Shown: positions 54,328 through 63,339, numbered from the stretch's first letter. The stretch: 64,000 bases of DNA from Rhizobium aethiopicum (GCF_900094625.1 NZ_FMAJ01000007.1:298726-362725); one strand, 5' to 3'. Numbers and translations are program-made. The notes: generated by a model not told the origin, from the letters alone.

Positions 54328-55410
54328 TCAAACTTGAGCCGGGCGGATTACCCGACCGGCGGAATCGAACAGATGGCAGGCGGCCCGCTCGACCGTGAGC
54401 GACAGGCGGTCGCCCGGACGGATGGTCATATCACCCTCGGCACGCACGACGACCGGCTGCTGCTGTGAACCAACCGTGAGATAGGTTTCGACGCCGAGCC
54501 GCTCGACAATGACGACTTCGGTGGAAAAATCGCCCTGCCCTTCCGCCGAAAGCTTCAGATGCTCCGGCCGGATGCCGAGCTTCGCCTCGCCCTGCGGCAC
54601 AGCGCCATTCCCATCCGGAAGATCGATGGCAAGGCCAAGCGGGCTTTCCAGGCGGACAGTGCCGGCATCCCGGCGTGTTGCCGTCATTGGCAGCACATTC
54701 ATCTTCGGCGAACCGATGAAGGTCGCCACGAACTCGTTGTCCGGGTGATGATAGAGCTCCATTGGTGCGCCCTGCTGGGCGACGACGCCCTTGTTCAGCA
54801 CGACGATACGGTCGGCCATCGTCATCGCCTCCACCTGGTCATGGGTGACATAGACGACGGTCGCCTTTAGCTCGCGGTGCAGGCGCTGCAACTCGGCGCG
54901 CATCTGCACCCTGAGCGCCGAATCGAGGTTCGACAGCGGCTCGTCGAACAGGATCAGCGACGGCTTCTTGATGATGGCGCGGCCGATCGCCACGCGCTGG
55001 CGTTGGCCGCCGGAAAGGGCAGCGGGCTTGCGATCGAGGTAGTCGGTCAGATGCAGGATCTCGGCGACAGCGTCCACCTGCCTGCGGATTTCCGCTTCAG
55101 GCACCTTCTTCAAGCTGAGCGAGAAACCGATGTTTCCGGCGACCGTCATATGCGGATAGAGCGCATAGGACTGGAACACCATGGCGATGCCGCGCTTATC
55201 GGGCGGCATGTCGTTGATGCGCTTGCCGTTAAGGATGAGATCGCCTCCGTCGATGCCTTCGAGGCCTGCGATCATCCGCAGAAGCGTCGACTTGCCGCAT
55301 CCGGACGGGCCGACGAAAACGGCGAATTCCCCGTCTTCCACGGTGATGTCGACGCCCTTGATGACCTCGAGCGCGCCGTAGAATTTGCGAACGTTTCTGA
55401 GAGTGATCAT
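54328..55410 (-). CDS. Sugar ABC transporter ATPase (ThuK/UgpC type)
   Basis: 360 residues. Walker A GPSGCGKST (about 34-42), signature LSGGQRQRVAIGRAI, Walker B LILFDEPLSNLD, then two OB-like regulatory domains with IGSPKMNVLP and GIRPEHLKL. It energises the two permeases encoded upstream. The TOBE region is slightly longer than in the SmoK-like paralogue at 24-25 kb. Gap to the permease is 19 bases; gap to the ThuA gene is 30 bases. Confidence 0.92.
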   Translation of the reverse strand: MITLRNVRKFYGALEVIKGVDITVEDGEFAVFVGPSGCGKSTLLRMIAGLEGIDGGDLILNGKRINDMPPDKRGIAMVFQSYALYPHMTVAGNIGFSLSLKKVPEAEIRRQVDAVAEILHLTDYLDRKPAALSGGQRQRVAIGRAIIKKPSLILFDEPLSNLDSALRVQMRAELQRLHRELKATVVYVTHDQVEAMTMADRIVVLNKGVVAQQGAPMELYHHPDNEFVATFIGSPKMNVLPMTATRRDAGTVRLESPLGLAIDLPDGNGAVPQGEAKLGIRPEHLKLSAEGQGDFSTEVVIVERLGVETYLTVGSQQQPVVVRAEGDMTIRPGDRLSLTVERAACHLFDSAGRVIRPAQV

Positions 55411-55429
55411 CCGTTTCTCTTTCTTGATC

Positions 55430-56341
55430 TCAGCCCTTCACGCCGCCCGAGAACGTCTGGACGAGGAAGCGGCGCGCGAAGCCGAAGGCAATGACGGCGG
55501 GCAGCAGGTAGATGAAGGCGAGCGCCGTCAGCAGGCCGTAGTCGATCTCGTTGATCCGCAGGAAGGCGCGGAACAGACCGAGCGGCAGCGTCTGCAGCTC
55601 CGGCGATGACAGAAAGATCAGCGGCAAGAGAAAATCGCCCCAGGCCGACATGAAGGCGAACAGCCCGGCGGCCGCAAGCCCCGGCAAGGCCAGCGGGATG
55701 AGCACCCGGCGGATGCGCTGGATCAGCGTGGCCCCGTCCATCAGCGCCGCCTCCTCGTAATCCCGCGGGAGCCCGTCAAAGAAGGTCTTCATGATCCACA
55801 GCGCCAGCGGCAATTGCATCGTCGCGAGCACTAGGATCAGCCCGAGATAACCGTCGATGAAGCCCGTCCAGCGCATGATGTCGCGCGCGTAACTGCCGAA
55901 AATCGGTCTCAGCACCGCCGCTTCAGCATTGTTCAGCGTCAGCAGAAACTTGTAGAGCGGCACGACGAGCGCCGTAGGCGGCAGAACACGGATGAGCAGG
56001 ATCGCGTAAAGGAAGGGCAGCTTCCACCAGGCCTTGGTGCGCGACAGGGCATAGCCGCCGAGGCCGGCAAGCACCATGACAAGTAGTGTGGCGCTGCCGA
56101 CCACGAAGAGCGAGTTGAACAGCCACTTCGCTCCGTCCTCCTTGGTGAAGACCCTTATATAGTTAGCCAAGGTCCACTGCTCCGGCCAATGCAGGAAGAG
56201 CTGCGCGTTGCCGTCGAGAGAAGCGAGCAGCACCCAGAAGAAGGGCACGGCACAGAAGATCGAGATCAGCGACAACGTCGCATAGGCAATGAGGTCGGAA
56301 CGGCGCTTGTTTGCGGTCTCGCTCGGGGAAACGACGGCCAT
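55430..56341 (-). CDS. Sugar ABC permease, MalG type (ThuG-like)
   Basis: 303 residues, six helices; EAA loop EAALMDGATLIQRIRRVLIPLALPG; C-terminus ARRFLVQTFSGGVKG. GGAGG precedes the ATG, which starts one base after the stop of the first permease. It carries an extra loop of about 20 residues between the third and fourth helices (RPIFGSYARDIMRWTGFIDGYLG) compared with the SmoG-like protein. Confidence 0.9.
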   Translation of the reverse strand: MAVVSPSETANKRRSDLIAYATLSLISIFCAVPFFWVLLASLDGNAQLFLHWPEQWTLANYIRVFTKEDGAKWLFNSLFVVGSATLLVMVLAGLGGYALSRTKAWWKLPFLYAILLIRVLPPTALVVPLYKFLLTLNNAEAAVLRPIFGSYARDIMRWTGFIDGYLGLILVLATMQLPLALWIMKTFFDGLPRDYEEAALMDGATLIQRIRRVLIPLALPGLAAAGLFAFMSAWGDFLLPLIFLSSPELQTLPLGLFRAFLRINEIDYGLLTALAFIYLLPAVIAFGFARRFLVQTFSGGVKG

Positions 56342-56342
56342 G

Positions 56343-57230
56343 TCAGACCTCCACCTTCATGGCCCGGACATAGGCGATGCCCAATAGAAGCGAGATCACG
56401 AGCGCGACGACAGCGACGGCGGCGCCATATCCCAACTGAAACGCCGTGAAGGACTGATTGTAGATATAGATGCTGATGACCTCCGTCGCCCCGCCAGGTC
56501 CGCCGCGCGTCAGCGCATAAACGAGCCCGAAGACTGCGATGGTCGAGACGGCCGAAATCAGCATGTAGAGCAGGATCGTCGGCATCATCAGCGGCAGCGT
56601 GATGCGGCGAAACATCTGCGAAGGCGTCGCCCCATCCATCCGCGCCGCCTCATAGATCTCCGCGGGAATGGTGCTGAGGCCGGCCGTCAGCAGGATCATC
56701 GCGGTGGCGATGCCGCGCCAGGTGTTGACGATGACGATCATCGACAGCGGAAAGACCTGCAGCCAGTCGGCCGGTGTAACACCAAAGAAGCTGACGATGC
56801 GGCTGAGCGTGGCATTGTCGCCGCCCGCCAGCATCGAGATCCACATGAAACCAGCCACGACTTCCGGGGCGGCATTCGGCAGCAGGATGATCGACGAGAA
56901 GATCCGCCGGAAGCGGATCGGCCGGCGCAGCGCGATTGCCGAGATGAGCCCGAGCACGAACTGGCCGACCACTGCGGAACCGAGGACGAAGACGAAGGTG
57001 ACGAACAGGGCGTTCCAGAACTTCGCGTCGTTGAACAGCCGCGTATAATTCCGCAGCCCGACGAAGCGGGGTCGAAGCGCCGCCGCCCCCGTCAACGCCT
57101 CGTTGGTAAAGCTCAGATAGATGGAATAGACCGCCGGGTAGATAACGAAGGCAAAAAGCAGAACGAGCGAGGGCAGCAGGATCAGCAGCCATTGCCGCTC
57201 GGCCCGCTTTTCATGAGAGTTTCGGACCAT
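56343..57230 (-). CDS. Sugar ABC permease, MalF type (ThuF-like)
   Basis: 295 residues, six helices; EAA loop EAARMDGATPSQMFRRITLPLMMPTI; basic N-terminus NSHEKRAERQW. AGGTGTGAG precedes the ATG. It is separated from the binding-protein gene by a 97-base gap containing a hairpin. With the second permease it forms the inner-membrane channel. Confidence 0.9.
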   Translation of the reverse strand: MVRNSHEKRAERQWLLILLPSLVLLFAFVIYPAVYSIYLSFTNEALTGAAALRPRFVGLRNYTRLFNDAKFWNALFVTFVFVLGSAVVGQFVLGLISAIALRRPIRFRRIFSSIILLPNAAPEVVAGFMWISMLAGGDNATLSRIVSFFGVTPADWLQVFPLSMIVIVNTWRGIATAMILLTAGLSTIPAEIYEAARMDGATPSQMFRRITLPLMMPTILLYMLISAVSTIAVFGLVYALTRGGPGGATEVISIYIYNQSFTAFQLGYGAAVAVVALVISLLLGIAYVRAMKVEV

Positions 57231-57272
57231 GGAAGCTCACACCTGTCGAATGAACCGGCTTATCGAGTAAAC

Positions 57273-57304
57273 ACGGGAAGACGCGGCGACGGCGCCGCGT
57301 CCCG
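57273..57304 (-). other. Hairpin between the ThuE-like and ThuF-like genes
   Basis: GACGCGGCG (57280-57288), loop ACGG, CGCCGCGTC (57293-57301), extended by ACGG/CCGT after a small bulge. No T-run. It follows the binding-protein stop as in the other transport operons of this window. Confidence 0.6.
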
Positions 57305-57327
57305 TCCTGAGGAAGAAGGCAGACGCT

Positions 57328-58620
57328 TTACTTGACCACGTCGTCGCCGAGCGTCTCCTTGACATAGTCGACGAGGATCTTCTGTGCGCCGGCGGCATCG
57401 GTTTCCTTGCGCAGCAGCGCTTCGGTGGCCCGAGCGACACCTTCCGAGACCGTGCCAAAGCCGGAGGCCTGCTTCAGGAACACGCCATTTTCCGCCGCAG
57501 CATGGATCGGAACCAGTTCCGTCAACTTCTGGAAGTCGGCATTGTCAGCCGCATCCTTGCTGGCCGGGATATTGCCGATGCGCGCCGCATAGGAGACCTG
57601 CGTCTCGATGGACCCGATCTCCATCAGCGCCTTGATCGCGAGCTCCGCATTGGCCGATTTCGAATTGACCGCCCACGGCGCGGCAAGGTTGGCGAGAACA
57701 TACTGGCCGCCGCTCTGACCCGGAACCGTCCAGGTGCCCACCACCTTCGTCACGTCAGGAATCGGATTCTTGCTCTCGCGGCCCCAGTCGAAAATATAGC
57801 ACCACGAGCCGCAGGTAGTCGCAGCAAGCTTGCCCGCCGGGAACATCTGATATTTCGGCACAACCCAGGGCTCTGGCCCGAGCAGCGGCTGCGTCGGCAT
57901 CAGATCCTTGTCGATCAGTTCCTTGTAGACGCCGAAGACATCCTTGATGCCCTCGCCGTTGAGGTCGAGCTTGCCTTCGGCATCGACGAGCTGCGGCGTC
58001 TTGGAGCCGACAAGCAGGTGCTGGAAGCCTTCGTCGAAGGCACCGCTTCCCCAGGAGACGCCGGCCGGGAAGAGCAGCCCGTAGGCCCCTGTCTTCTGCT
58101 TGATTTCGGCCGCCCGGTCGAGAAGCTCCCGCCAGGTCTTCGGCTGCTCAGTGGAGATGCCGGCCTTTTCGAGAACGTCCTTGCGGTAGTAGATTTCCTG
58201 GATACCGAGCATGAACGGCATTACATAGGTTTCGCCATCGGGGCTGACGGCAAGCTCCTTGGCGACCTCATAGAGGTTGGCGTAGCCGTCCCAGGCCTTG
58301 AACTCCTTGCTGACAGGCGCGAGGTAGCCGGCTTCCACCATGTCGGCGACGGCAGCCGTCGTCGGAATGGAGAACAGGTCTGGCGCGTTGCCGGCGCCGA
58401 GCTCCGTCAGGAGTTTGGTCAAGTAGTCCTTGTCGGGCGCCGGATATTCGACGACCTCGATGGTAATGCCGTATTTCTTTTCGATCCGTTCCACCGTCGA
58501 CTTCATCGCGTCGATGCCGGCCTGGCCGTGATTTGCAATTCGGATTGTTTCAGCCTGCGCCAGCGTCGAAACCGCGCTCAGCAGGATGGCCCACAGGCCA
58601 CCAAGAACCGTCTTCTTCAA
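57328..58620 (-). CDS. Sugar-binding periplasmic protein (ThuE-like)
   Basis: 430 residues from TTG 58620, which has GGAGG seven bases upstream and opens a proper signal peptide (KKTVLGGLWAILLSAVSTLAQA); no ATG in a better place exists. The mature protein is a family 1 solute-binding fold with IRIANHGQAGIDAMKSTVERIEKKYGI, FSIPTTAAVADMVEAGYLAPV and ATTCGSWCYIFDWG. It starts the operon binding protein, two permeases, ATPase, ThuA, the order I recall for Sinorhizobium thuEFGKA. The ligand may be a disaccharide; trehalose cannot be claimed from sequence alone. Confidence 0.87.
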   Translation of the reverse strand: MKKTVLGGLWAILLSAVSTLAQAETIRIANHGQAGIDAMKSTVERIEKKYGITIEVVEYPAPDKDYLTKLLTELGAGNAPDLFSIPTTAAVADMVEAGYLAPVSKEFKAWDGYANLYEVAKELAVSPDGETYVMPFMLGIQEIYYRKDVLEKAGISTEQPKTWRELLDRAAEIKQKTGAYGLLFPAGVSWGSGAFDEGFQHLLVGSKTPQLVDAEGKLDLNGEGIKDVFGVYKELIDKDLMPTQPLLGPEPWVVPKYQMFPAGKLAATTCGSWCYIFDWGRESKNPIPDVTKVVGTWTVPGQSGGQYVLANLAAPWAVNSKSANAELAIKALMEIGSIETQVSYAARIGNIPASKDAADNADFQKLTELVPIHAAAENGVFLKQASGFGTVSEGVARATEALLRKETDAAGAQKILVDYVKETLGDDVVK

Positions 58621-58670
58621 CGAAATCCTCCCTCTTTTAGAGCCACGGCGCCCTCCAGCACCGCCGCAAA

Positions 58671-58698
58671 AATGTACACGTATTCCATTGTCTGACAA
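58671..58698 (-). promoter_or_regulatory. Promoter of the ThuE-like operon with overlapping palindrome
   Basis: Minus strand TTGTCA (58698-58693), 16 bases, TACATT (58676-58671). The -35 box lies in a TTGTC-T-GACAA palindrome (58688-58698). A second imperfect dyad, CCTTT/AAAGG around TTTCGAAA, follows at 58702-58714. Either could bind the LacI protein encoded at 59.8 kb. Confidence 0.4.
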
Positions 58699-58821
58699 GA
58701 ACCTTTTCGAAAGGATTGCCATTCGAGAGTTAAATTGTTGATTTAGTTTACTGTATTTAGAACTTGCCAGCTCTGGCTCCTCTGTGTAATCGTGTGCACA
58801 ATTCACCAGAGGAGGATTTTC

Positions 58822-59826
58822 ATGCCTGGAAAATTGCGCCTCGGCGTCATCGGCGCCGGCTTGAAGGCAGCGGAATATGCCGCGAGCTGGGTTGCGATGC
58901 CGGAGATCGAATTCGCAGCACTGGCAGACACCATGGCCGCCTCGCGCCAACGCCTGATTGATGTCTGCCTCGCTGCCGGTGCGTCCGAACCGAGAAGCTT
59001 CGAGGACTATCGAAAGATGCTCGCCGAAATGAAGGGCACGCTCGATATCGTCTATGTCTCCACGCCGCACGCCTTCCACGCCGAGCAGGCGACCGCCGTC
59101 GCCGAGGCCGGCCTCGACCTCTTCCTGGAAAAACCGATGGTCACGACGGTCGCCGAGGCGGAGCGGCTGATCGCCGAGCAGAAGAAGAGCGGCGTCACCA
59201 TCGTCACCGCCTTCCAGGGCGGCCTGTCGCCGCTGGTGCTCGACACCCGCCGGCGGGCGCTTTCCGGCGAATTTGGCGAGCTGATTGCCATTTCGGGCAT
59301 GATCTGGGAAAGCTGGTCGTCGAATTACGACGGCCACTGGAAACAGCAGCCGGAGATATCAGGCGGCGGCTTCATGTTCGATACCGGGGCCCACATGATG
59401 AACACGGTCTGCCTGCTCGCCAACTCCGATTTCGACAGCGTTTCCGCCTACATGAACAACCACGGCAAAAAGGTCGACATCGCCACCGCCGTCTCCGCGC
59501 GGCTGAAGAACGGCGCGCTGGCGACGCTGACGGCAGCCGGCGAAGGACCACCCGGCTGCGCCTCCTACATCACCTTCTTCTATTCGAAGGCGATCGTACG
59601 CATCGACGCCTGGGGCGGCTGGCGCGAGATCATCGATGGGCGCGGCGCGGGCACGCGCGAGGAGGCTGAGATTCTCGGCAATCCCATGAAAAATTTCCTC
59701 GCCATTCGCGAGGGGAAAATCGAAAACTCTGGCTCCGTTGAAATGGGCCTCAGATTCGCTAGGCTGTGGGATGCAATCAAGGAATCGGCGGCGGCCGGCG
59801 GCGCGTCCGTCAGGATCACCGCCTGA
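58822..59826 (+). CDS. Gfo/Idh/MocA-family oxidoreductase (ThuB-like)
   Basis: 334 residues from ATG 58822 with GAGGAGG upstream. The N-terminal Rossmann fold (LRLGVIGAGLKAAEYA) and the EKP motif (Glu103-Lys104-Pro105) bind NAD(P); the catalytic region has GGGFMFDTGAHMMN. Such enzymes oxidise sugar hydroxyls, and ThuB-type members make 3-keto sugars. It diverges from the ThuE-like operon and is followed after nine bases by a LacI gene, so the two form one unit. The oxidised position and substrate are inferred only from the ThuA neighbour. Confidence 0.85.
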   Translation: MPGKLRLGVIGAGLKAAEYAASWVAMPEIEFAALADTMAASRQRLIDVCLAAGASEPRSFEDYRKMLAEMKGTLDIVYVSTPHAFHAEQATAVAEAGLDLFLEKPMVTTVAEAERLIAEQKKSGVTIVTAFQGGLSPLVLDTRRRALSGEFGELIAISGMIWESWSSNYDGHWKQQPEISGGGFMFDTGAHMMNTVCLLANSDFDSVSAYMNNHGKKVDIATAVSARLKNGALATLTAAGEGPPGCASYITFFYSKAIVRIDAWGGWREIIDGRGAGTREEAEILGNPMKNFLAIREGKIENSGSVEMGLRFARLWDAIKESAAAGGASVRITA

Positions 59827-59835
59827 CAGGCGAAG

Positions 59836-60834
59836 ATGAGCGGAACGAACAAACGGCGGATTACCTCGAAAGAGCTGGCGAAACTCGCCGGCGTCTCCTC
59901 CGCCACCATCTCCCGTGCCTTCTCGCCGGATTCGCGCATCGGCCGCGCGACGCGCGAGCGCATTCTCGCCGTCGCCCGTGAATATGGCTATCAGCCCAAC
60001 GCCATCGCCCGTTCGCTGAACAATCAGCGATCGCGTCTCGTCGCCCTTGTCGTCAACGCCATCGGCAACCCCTGCGAGGCCGAGGAGCAGCAGCTTCTTG
60101 TCCACCGCTTACAGGCGCGGCAGCTGCTGCCTATCATCCTCTGCTGCGCCGACCATTCCGACCGGCTGCAGCTGATGCGGCTTGCCTCTACCTATCAGGT
60201 CGATCACGTCGTCATCTTTTCCGACATGGTGTCGATGCAGGATGCCGTCGATATTTTCCACACGACGAAACCGATCATCGTCTCCTTCGAGCCGCTCGAA
60301 AACGAAAACGTCTCCAGCATCCGCATCGACGGCTCCAAGGCCGCCGACGAAATCATCGACAAGATCGTCCGGGACGGCAAGAAGCGCTTCGCCTATCTCT
60401 CCGGCACCAATTCGAGCTGGATCGACAAGCTGAGGCGCGGATGGTTCGCCGAGGCGCTCGCCAAACGCGGCCTTACCTTCGAAGCGCAGGCCGTCGGCGA
60501 TTATTCCTATGATTCCGGCTTCAAGGAAGCCGTGCTCCTGATGCACCGAGACAAGGTCGGCGCCATCATCTGCGGCAACGACGTCATGGCGATCGGCGCG
60601 CGCGATGCCGCGCGCCGCGTGCTTGGCAAAAGCACGCCTGATGATATCGCCATCGTTGGCCAGGATGGCATCGCCATGGCCGCCTGGGATTGCAACGACC
60701 TCACGACGCTGAGCCTCGACCATGTGGCCTTCATCGACGCGGTCGTCGAACTGATCGAACGCCACGACGCCGGGATCGACGGCCCGCACAGTATCACGCT
60801 CACCTGCACCCCCCGCTGGGGCTCGACTGCCTGA
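59836..60834 (+). CDS. LacI-family transcriptional regulator
   Basis: 332 residues. DNA-binding domain TSKELAKLAGVSSATISRAFSPDSRIGRAT (10-39), then the YGYQPNAIARSLN hinge and a sugar-binding core with FAYLSGTNSSWIDKLRRGWFAEAL and ICGNDVMAIGARDAARR. It is co-transcribed with the Gfo/Idh gene and most likely controls the divergent ThuE-like operon, and perhaps the GH2 gene. It is a different subtype from the LacI protein at 49-50 kb. Confidence 0.92.
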   Translation: MSGTNKRRITSKELAKLAGVSSATISRAFSPDSRIGRATRERILAVAREYGYQPNAIARSLNNQRSRLVALVVNAIGNPCEAEEQQLLVHRLQARQLLPIILCCADHSDRLQLMRLASTYQVDHVVIFSDMVSMQDAVDIFHTTKPIIVSFEPLENENVSSIRIDGSKAADEIIDKIVRDGKKRFAYLSGTNSSWIDKLRRGWFAEALAKRGLTFEAQAVGDYSYDSGFKEAVLLMHRDKVGAIICGNDVMAIGARDAARRVLGKSTPDDIAIVGQDGIAMAAWDCNDLTTLSLDHVAFIDAVVELIERHDAGIDGPHSITLTCTPRWGSTA

Positions 60835-60970
60835 TGCATGCCATCAGGACGTGTGAGAGGCGGTTCCGGATGACGGCATCACCGAAAAAAGCTAAAGCGC
60901 ATCGCATGAATAGATTCGACGTGAAGCGCCTGAACGGCTCTCGCCTTATTGCATCAAGGAGGAATATCCG

Positions 60971-61036
60971 ATGACCCGATTCTCACGCGCGGAAGGGTGC
61001 TGCACGGCTCCTGATGCCACGACCGGGAGAGCCTGA
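60971..61036 (+). CDS. 21-codon reading frame directly before the GH2 gene
   Basis: ATG 60971 follows AAGGAGG (60958-60964), the strongest ribosome site near here. It codes for 21 residues (MTRFSRAEGCC at the start) and ends at TGA 61034-61036, one base before the GH2 start codon. Translating ribosomes would be delivered straight to the GH2 start, so it may be a leader peptide for translational coupling. It could equally be the relic of an older N-terminus. No homologue is known to me. Confidence 0.4.
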   Translation: MTRFSRAEGCCTAPDATTGRA

Positions 61037-61037
61037 T

Positions 61038-63284
61038 ATGCGTTCCGTCGTTTCCTTCAATGAAGGCTGGAGTTTCCACGAGGGCTTCGGTCAACGCCTG
61101 CTCGAAAGCTTCGATGGCGCCAAGTCGATCAGCCTGCCTCACACCGCCGTCGAGCTGCCCTTCAACTATTTTGACGAGAAGAGCTATCAGCGCGCCTTCA
61201 CCTATCAGAAGGTACTGCGCTGGCTGCCGGAATTCGAGGGCCGCGAGGTCTCGCTGGTCTTCGACGCCGCCATGGCCGACAGCGTCGTCTATCTGAATGG
61301 CGAGGAGATCGTCGCCCACAAGGATGGCTACACGCCCTTCGAAGCCCGCCTCACCGGCAAGCTCCTCAGGGGCGAAAACCTCGTCACCGTCAAGATCGAT
61401 GGCAGCGAGAACCCTGACATTCCGCCTTTCGGCGGCCGCATCGATTATCTGACTTATGCCGGCATCTACCGCGACGTCTGGCTGAAAGTCACTGACCCGG
61501 TTTCGATCCGCAATCTGAAGATCGAAACCACAGACGTTCTCGCTTCGGAGAAATCGGCAACGATCCGCGTCGATATCGCCAACCCCGAGCGTCGCAGCTT
61601 CTCGGCGACGGTTACTGCTGCGCTGAAACAGGCGGACGGCACGGTGATCGCCACCGCAGCGACCGAAACGATCGGCGACCGCACGACGCTTTCCTTCGGC
61701 GGCCTCACCGGCATCGCGCTCTGGGACATCACTGATCCAACGCTCTACGAGGTCACGGTCGAACTCAGGACGGAGCACGGCTCCGACCGCCTCTCCACCC
61801 GGTTCGGTTTCCGCACTGCCGAATTCACCCCGAAAGGTTTCCTGTTGAACGGCAAGCCGCTGAAACTGCGCGGCCTTAACCGCCACCAGGCCTTCCCCTA
61901 TGTCGGTTATGCCGCCGGCCGGTCCGCCCAGGAGCGTGACGCCGACATCATGAAGAGCGTGCTGAAATGCAATATCGTCCGCACCTCGCATTATCCGCAG
62001 TCGAAATGGTTCCTCGATCGGTGTGATGCGATCGGCCTGCTGGTCTTCGAGGAGATCCCCGGCTGGCAGCATATCGGTGATGCCGACTGGCAGAAGGAAT
62101 CGATCGAGAACGTTCGCCGCATGATCGAGCGCGACTGGAACCATCCCTCTATCGTCATCTGGGGCGTGCGCATCAACGAGTCGCAGGACAACCACGATTT
62201 CTATGCGGAGACCAACCGGCTCGCCCGTGAGCTCGACAGCACCCGCCAGACCGGCGGCGTGCGTTATATCACCGAGAGCGAGCTGCTCGAAGACGTCTAC
62301 ACGATGAACGACTTCATCCTCGGCAATGAGGAACTGCCGGGCGCCAATCGCCCCCGTACAGTCCTTCGCGGCCAGCAGGAAAACACCGGGCTATCCCACA
62401 AGGTGCCGTACCTCATCACCGAGTTCAACGGCCACATGCACCCGACGAAGATCTATGACCAGGAACAGCGCCAGGCCGAGCATGTGCGCCGTCACCTTGA
62501 TGTGCTGAACGCCGCTTATGGCGACCCCGATATCTCGGGCGCCATCGGCTGGTGCATGTTTGATTACAACACCCACAAGGACTTCGGCTCCGGCGACCGC
62601 GTCTGCTATCACGGCGTCATGGATATGTTCCGCGAGCCGAAATTTGCAGCCTATGCCTATATCAGCCAGTGCGATCCTTCCGAGGAAATCGTAATGCAGC
62701 CGGTGACCTTTTGGGCGCGAGGCGAAAGAAACATCGGCGGCGTGCTGCCGCTGATCATTCTGACCAATTGCGACGAGGTGGAACTGCAATACGGCGCGCT
62801 CAGCAAACGAATCGGCCCGGACCGCGAGAATTATCCGCATCTGCCGCATCCGCCTGTTGTGCTCGATCATCGGCACTTCACCGCCGATGAGCTCGGCACC
62901 TGGGGTCTGGAATGGATCGACGGCACCCTTACCGGCTATATCGCCGGCGAAGCGGTGGCCAGCCTGAAGCTGGCAGCCGATCCCTTGCCGACAACATTGG
63001 AAATGGTCGCCGACAGCTCGACGCTGAAGACTCGCGAACGCGACAGCACCCGCGTCATCATCCGCGCCCTCGACCAATACGGCCAGCGCCTGCCCTTCAT
63101 GAACGACAGCATTTCGCTGAAGGTGGATGGACCTGCAAGGATCGTCGGCCCAACCACCGTGCCGCTGCAGGGCGGCACATCCGGCTTCTGGCTGGAGGCA
63201 ACGGGGCTGGTGGGCGAGATCACGGTCGAAGCGGTCTCGTCGCGGTTCGCGCCGGTGACCCTTAACCTAACAGCGGCAGCCTAG
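61038..63284 (+). CDS. Glycoside hydrolase family 2 (beta-galactosidase/beta-glucuronidase type)
   Basis: 748 residues from ATG 61038, with GGGAGAG upstream. A jelly-roll sugar-binding domain (about 1-150), an immunoglobulin-like domain (about 160-260), the TIM barrel (from about 265) and extra C-terminal beta domains give the GH2 layout. The acid/base is Glu381 in GVRINESQD and the nucleophile Glu462 in LITEFNGHMHPTK. No signal peptide, so it cleaves imported sugar in the cytoplasm. Exact specificity cannot be read; a beta-linked galactoside or glucuronide is most likely. It lies 203 bases after the LacI gene on the same strand. Confidence 0.88.
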   Translation: MRSVVSFNEGWSFHEGFGQRLLESFDGAKSISLPHTAVELPFNYFDEKSYQRAFTYQKVLRWLPEFEGREVSLVFDAAMADSVVYLNGEEIVAHKDGYTPFEARLTGKLLRGENLVTVKIDGSENPDIPPFGGRIDYLTYAGIYRDVWLKVTDPVSIRNLKIETTDVLASEKSATIRVDIANPERRSFSATVTAALKQADGTVIATAATETIGDRTTLSFGGLTGIALWDITDPTLYEVTVELRTEHGSDRLSTRFGFRTAEFTPKGFLLNGKPLKLRGLNRHQAFPYVGYAAGRSAQERDADIMKSVLKCNIVRTSHYPQSKWFLDRCDAIGLLVFEEIPGWQHIGDADWQKESIENVRRMIERDWNHPSIVIWGVRINESQDNHDFYAETNRLARELDSTRQTGGVRYITESELLEDVYTMNDFILGNEELPGANRPRTVLRGQQENTGLSHKVPYLITEFNGHMHPTKIYDQEQRQAEHVRRHLDVLNAAYGDPDISGAIGWCMFDYNTHKDFGSGDRVCYHGVMDMFREPKFAAYAYISQCDPSEEIVMQPVTFWARGERNIGGVLPLIILTNCDEVELQYGALSKRIGPDRENYPHLPHPPVVLDHRHFTADELGTWGLEWIDGTLTGYIAGEAVASLKLAADPLPTTLEMVADSSTLKTRERDSTRVIIRALDQYGQRLPFMNDSISLKVDGPARIVGPTTVPLQGGTSGFWLEATGLVGEITVEAVSSRFAPVTLNLTAAA

Positions 63285-63339
63285 CGCGTAAGCCCGAAAA
63301 ATCGAAAAATTTTGAAAAGGATTATGCGCAAGCTCATAG

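Noticed and set aside
60886..60931. Possible decayed rhizobial repeat (AAAGCGCATCGC with a GATTCGAC stretch)
   Set aside because: I remember similar spacer sequences in rhizobia, but no clear inverted arms are preserved here.
60690..60974. A 94-codon frame over the end of the second LacI gene
   Set aside because: Its first half is a shadow of the LacI gene and its second half runs through spacer; Arg/His-rich composition.
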